A stretch of 64,000 bases of DNA from Flavobacteriaceae bacterium UJ101 (GTDB lineage: Bacteria > Bacteroidota > Bacteroidia > Flavobacteriales > UJ101), in NCBI GenBank assembly GCA_001880285.1, contig CP016269.1:186001-250000 (forward strand), given 5' to 3'. The notes beneath the pieces are model-generated. The model searched no databases. It was given only the letters and a program-made list of their open reading frames with translations, and was not told the origin of the DNA. Below are positions 62,937 through 64,000 of the stretch, piece after piece (position 1 is the first letter of the stretch; each line of letters begins with the position of its first letter). A program made the position numbers and the translations under genes.

Positions 62937-63023
62937 GGCGGAGAAAGAGGGATTCGAACCCCCGGACCTGTGACAGTCAATGGTTTTCAAGACCACCGCA
63001 TTCGACCACTCTGCCATTTCTCC
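62936..63023 (-). tRNA. tRNA-Ser(TGA)
   Basis: An 88-base tRNA with acceptor GGAGAAA/TTTCTCC, D-arm, anticodon loop CTTGAAA giving anticodon TGA, a long variable arm as required for tRNA-Ser, TTCGAATCC in the T arm and encoded CCA. Confidence 0.96.
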
Positions 63024-63033
63024 GTTGCGGTTG

Positions 63034-63064
63034 CAAATATATTGTTAAATCTTAATTTTACAAA
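63034..63064 (-). promoter_or_regulatory. Promoter of tRNA-Ser
   Basis: TTTG (63061-63064), 19-base spacer, TATATTTG (63034-63041) on the minus strand: the clearest promoter in the window, five or so bases before the tRNA. Confidence 0.85.
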
Positions 63065-63125
63065 CTTTATTCTTTTAAAAATTAAGTTAGATTCACTATT
63101 TTATCAAAAATCAGCCTTTTCTATT

Positions 63126-64000
63126 CTAATTTTGATACAAAATAGTGGCTGAATAATTCGGTATCTGAACCTTTCCTACAAACTGTTTTTGTAAATCTTT
63201 TTCAAATGAATAATTCCATAATGCTGGTATCCAATCTCCATTTGGTAAAATAATTTCTTTTTCCTTATCAGAACCATTAAAAATTAACAGGATATTTTTC
63301 CATTCATCATGATTTGCATGGTCTTTCAATTCATATACAATTAACTGTTCATCATCTACCTCAATAAATTTCAACTTATTCTGAACCATTTCATTGCTTA
63401 TCATCCTAAATGCAGGGTGATTCTTTCTTAATGCAATTAAATCTTTATAATATTGTACCAACTCTTTGTTTTTAGACTTTAAATTCCAATCAATTTGGTT
63501 AATAGAATCAGGAGATTTATATGAATTATGTTCTCCTTTCTTCGTTCGTTTCATTTCAACTCCTGCATGTAAAAAAGGAATACCTTGAGAAGTCATCACA
63601 ATGGTATTAGCTAGCTTATGCATTTTAATAATATCATCTTCTGATACATCCTCTCTAGAGACTTTTAATTTATCATATAATGTATGATTATCATGACATG
63701 AAACATAATTCACTACATCAGTTGGATTATTCGCATACGGTTGTTTTGCATAATATCCTTTTTCATACTTAATTTGTGGATGTTTCCCTGCTGCAACAAT
63801 TCCAATTTTTACAGCTTCTTTCATTTCTTTATTTCCACTTATAAATCCTGTACTTTTTTCGTCAAATACATTTCCTTTTACTGCATCACGAATATCATCA
63901 CTAAAAACAGCAACATCTTTCATTTGATTAGCATGCATTTTTAAAGCACGGTATTTTTCAGGTAATGGAGAATCTTGTGCAGTCCATCCTTCTCCATAAA
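63126..64000 (-). CDS. pulA: Type I pullulanase, C-terminal part
   Basis: The frame is open to the right edge, so the N-terminus is missing; the visible part is 290 residues. It begins YGEGWTAQ..., continues with MHANQMKDVAVFSDDIRDAVKG, then VVNYVSCHDNHTLYDKL (catalytic-region histidine-aspartate), GIPFLHAGVEMKRTKKGEHNSY, INQIDWNL and the C-terminal beta domain ending SATILYQN. These are GH13 subfamily 14 pullulanase features; the enzyme hydrolyses alpha-1,6 branches in pullulan, amylopectin or glycogen. No Met in the visible part is taken as the start. Confidence 0.88.
   Translation of the reverse strand, partial: YGEGWTAQDSPLPEKYRALKMHANQMKDVAVFSDDIRDAVKGNVFDEKSTGFISGNKEMKEAVKIGIVAAGKHPQIKYEKGYYAKQPYANNPTDVVNYVSCHDNHTLYDKLKVSREDVSEDDIIKMHKLANTIVMTSQGIPFLHAGVEMKRTKKGEHNSYKSPDSINQIDWNLKSKNKELVQYYKDLIALRKNHPAFRMISNEMVQNKLKFIEVDDEQLIVYELKDHANHDEWKNILLIFNGSDKEKEIILPNGDWIPALWNYSFEKDLQKQFVGKVQIPNYSATILYQN

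Noticed and set aside
62750-62980. A 76-codon frame on the minus strand beginning MTVTGPGVRIPLSPP
   Set aside because: It starts inside tRNA-Ser and runs through its terminator; this is a well-known false frame produced by tRNA-Ser genes.
62936-63023. tRNA-Ser as an integration site of a mobile element
   Set aside because: There is no integrase, no duplicated tRNA 3' end and no change of gene content that suggests an island next to it.

Overview
The window is a low-GC (about 30% by eye), densely coded chromosomal segment of a Bacteroidota bacterium, most probably class Flavobacteriia. Supporting signs are a C-terminal type IX secretion (T9SS, Por) sorting domain on a giant surface protein, a CarboxypepD_reg/DUF5686 outer-membrane protein, recurrent TAnnTTTG -7 promoter elements with TTTG-like -33 boxes, near absence of Shine-Dalgarno sequences, a long-form GAPDH, and several exported proteins beginning with a short signal peptide ending in AQ. 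I cannot fix the genus. There is no integrase, transposase, CRISPR array or rRNA; one tRNA-Ser(TGA) is present. The window cuts two genes: ettA at the left edge and a type I pullulanase at the right edge.

Layout. 0-9.4 kb: end of ettA, pyruvate carboxylase, an S9 peptidase, a ClC channel with CBS domains, a small exported protein. 9.4-19 kb: a surface locus with a 2493-residue T9SS protein (eight DNRLRE-like modules, lamin-tail and chitobiase-like domains, a CotH-kinase domain), a second exported protein, and a membrane-anchored LuxR-type regulator with an unusually strong Shine-Dalgarno. 19-32.8 kb: fabG, a putative small RNA, long-form gap, pcm, a Tat-like DinB protein, priA, Crp/Fnr regulator plus HbpS-like protein, a LEA-like lipoprotein, a GNAT/FemAB-like protein, a second putative small RNA, a DUF5686 protein and an exported DinB protein. 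32.8-44.3 kb: a carbon module for growth on fatty acids or C2 units, made of a marR-fadN-fadA-fadE operon, a DUF456 protein, then a RamB/ScfR-type regulator divergent from aceB-aceA, with a perfect palindrome between them. 44.3-54.5 kb: housekeeping genes (holA, rdgB, rlmH, lptB, a cobalamin adenosyltransferase), an HsdR-N-like nuclease-fold protein, CPBP protease, YihY, a voltage-gated K+ channel-like protein with a zinc ribbon, a TIGR01777 epimerase and an amidohydrolase lipoprotein.

54.4-57.9 kb: a nitric-oxide defence cluster on the minus strand in the order cupin, hexameric tyrosine-coordinated heme protein (HTHP), quinol NO reductase, group III truncated hemoglobin. A perfect 16-bp palindrome sits about 42 bases upstream of the predicted start of transcription, as for a Crp/Fnr-type activator. 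58-62.7 kb: an FAD oxidoreductase and three tandem paralogous exported proteins with an adhesin-like N-terminus and a LamG-like C-terminus. 62.9-64 kb: tRNA-Ser and the pulA end.

The genes suggest an aerobic or microaerobic heterotroph that degrades peptides, glucans and fatty acids, uses the glyoxylate bypass with pyruvate carboxylase for anaplerosis, and detoxifies NO. The points most worth following are the NO cluster with HTHP and cupin, the regulator with a strong Shine-Dalgarno in a lineage that rarely uses one, the aceBA operator, the CotH surface protein, and two unannotated small transcripts.
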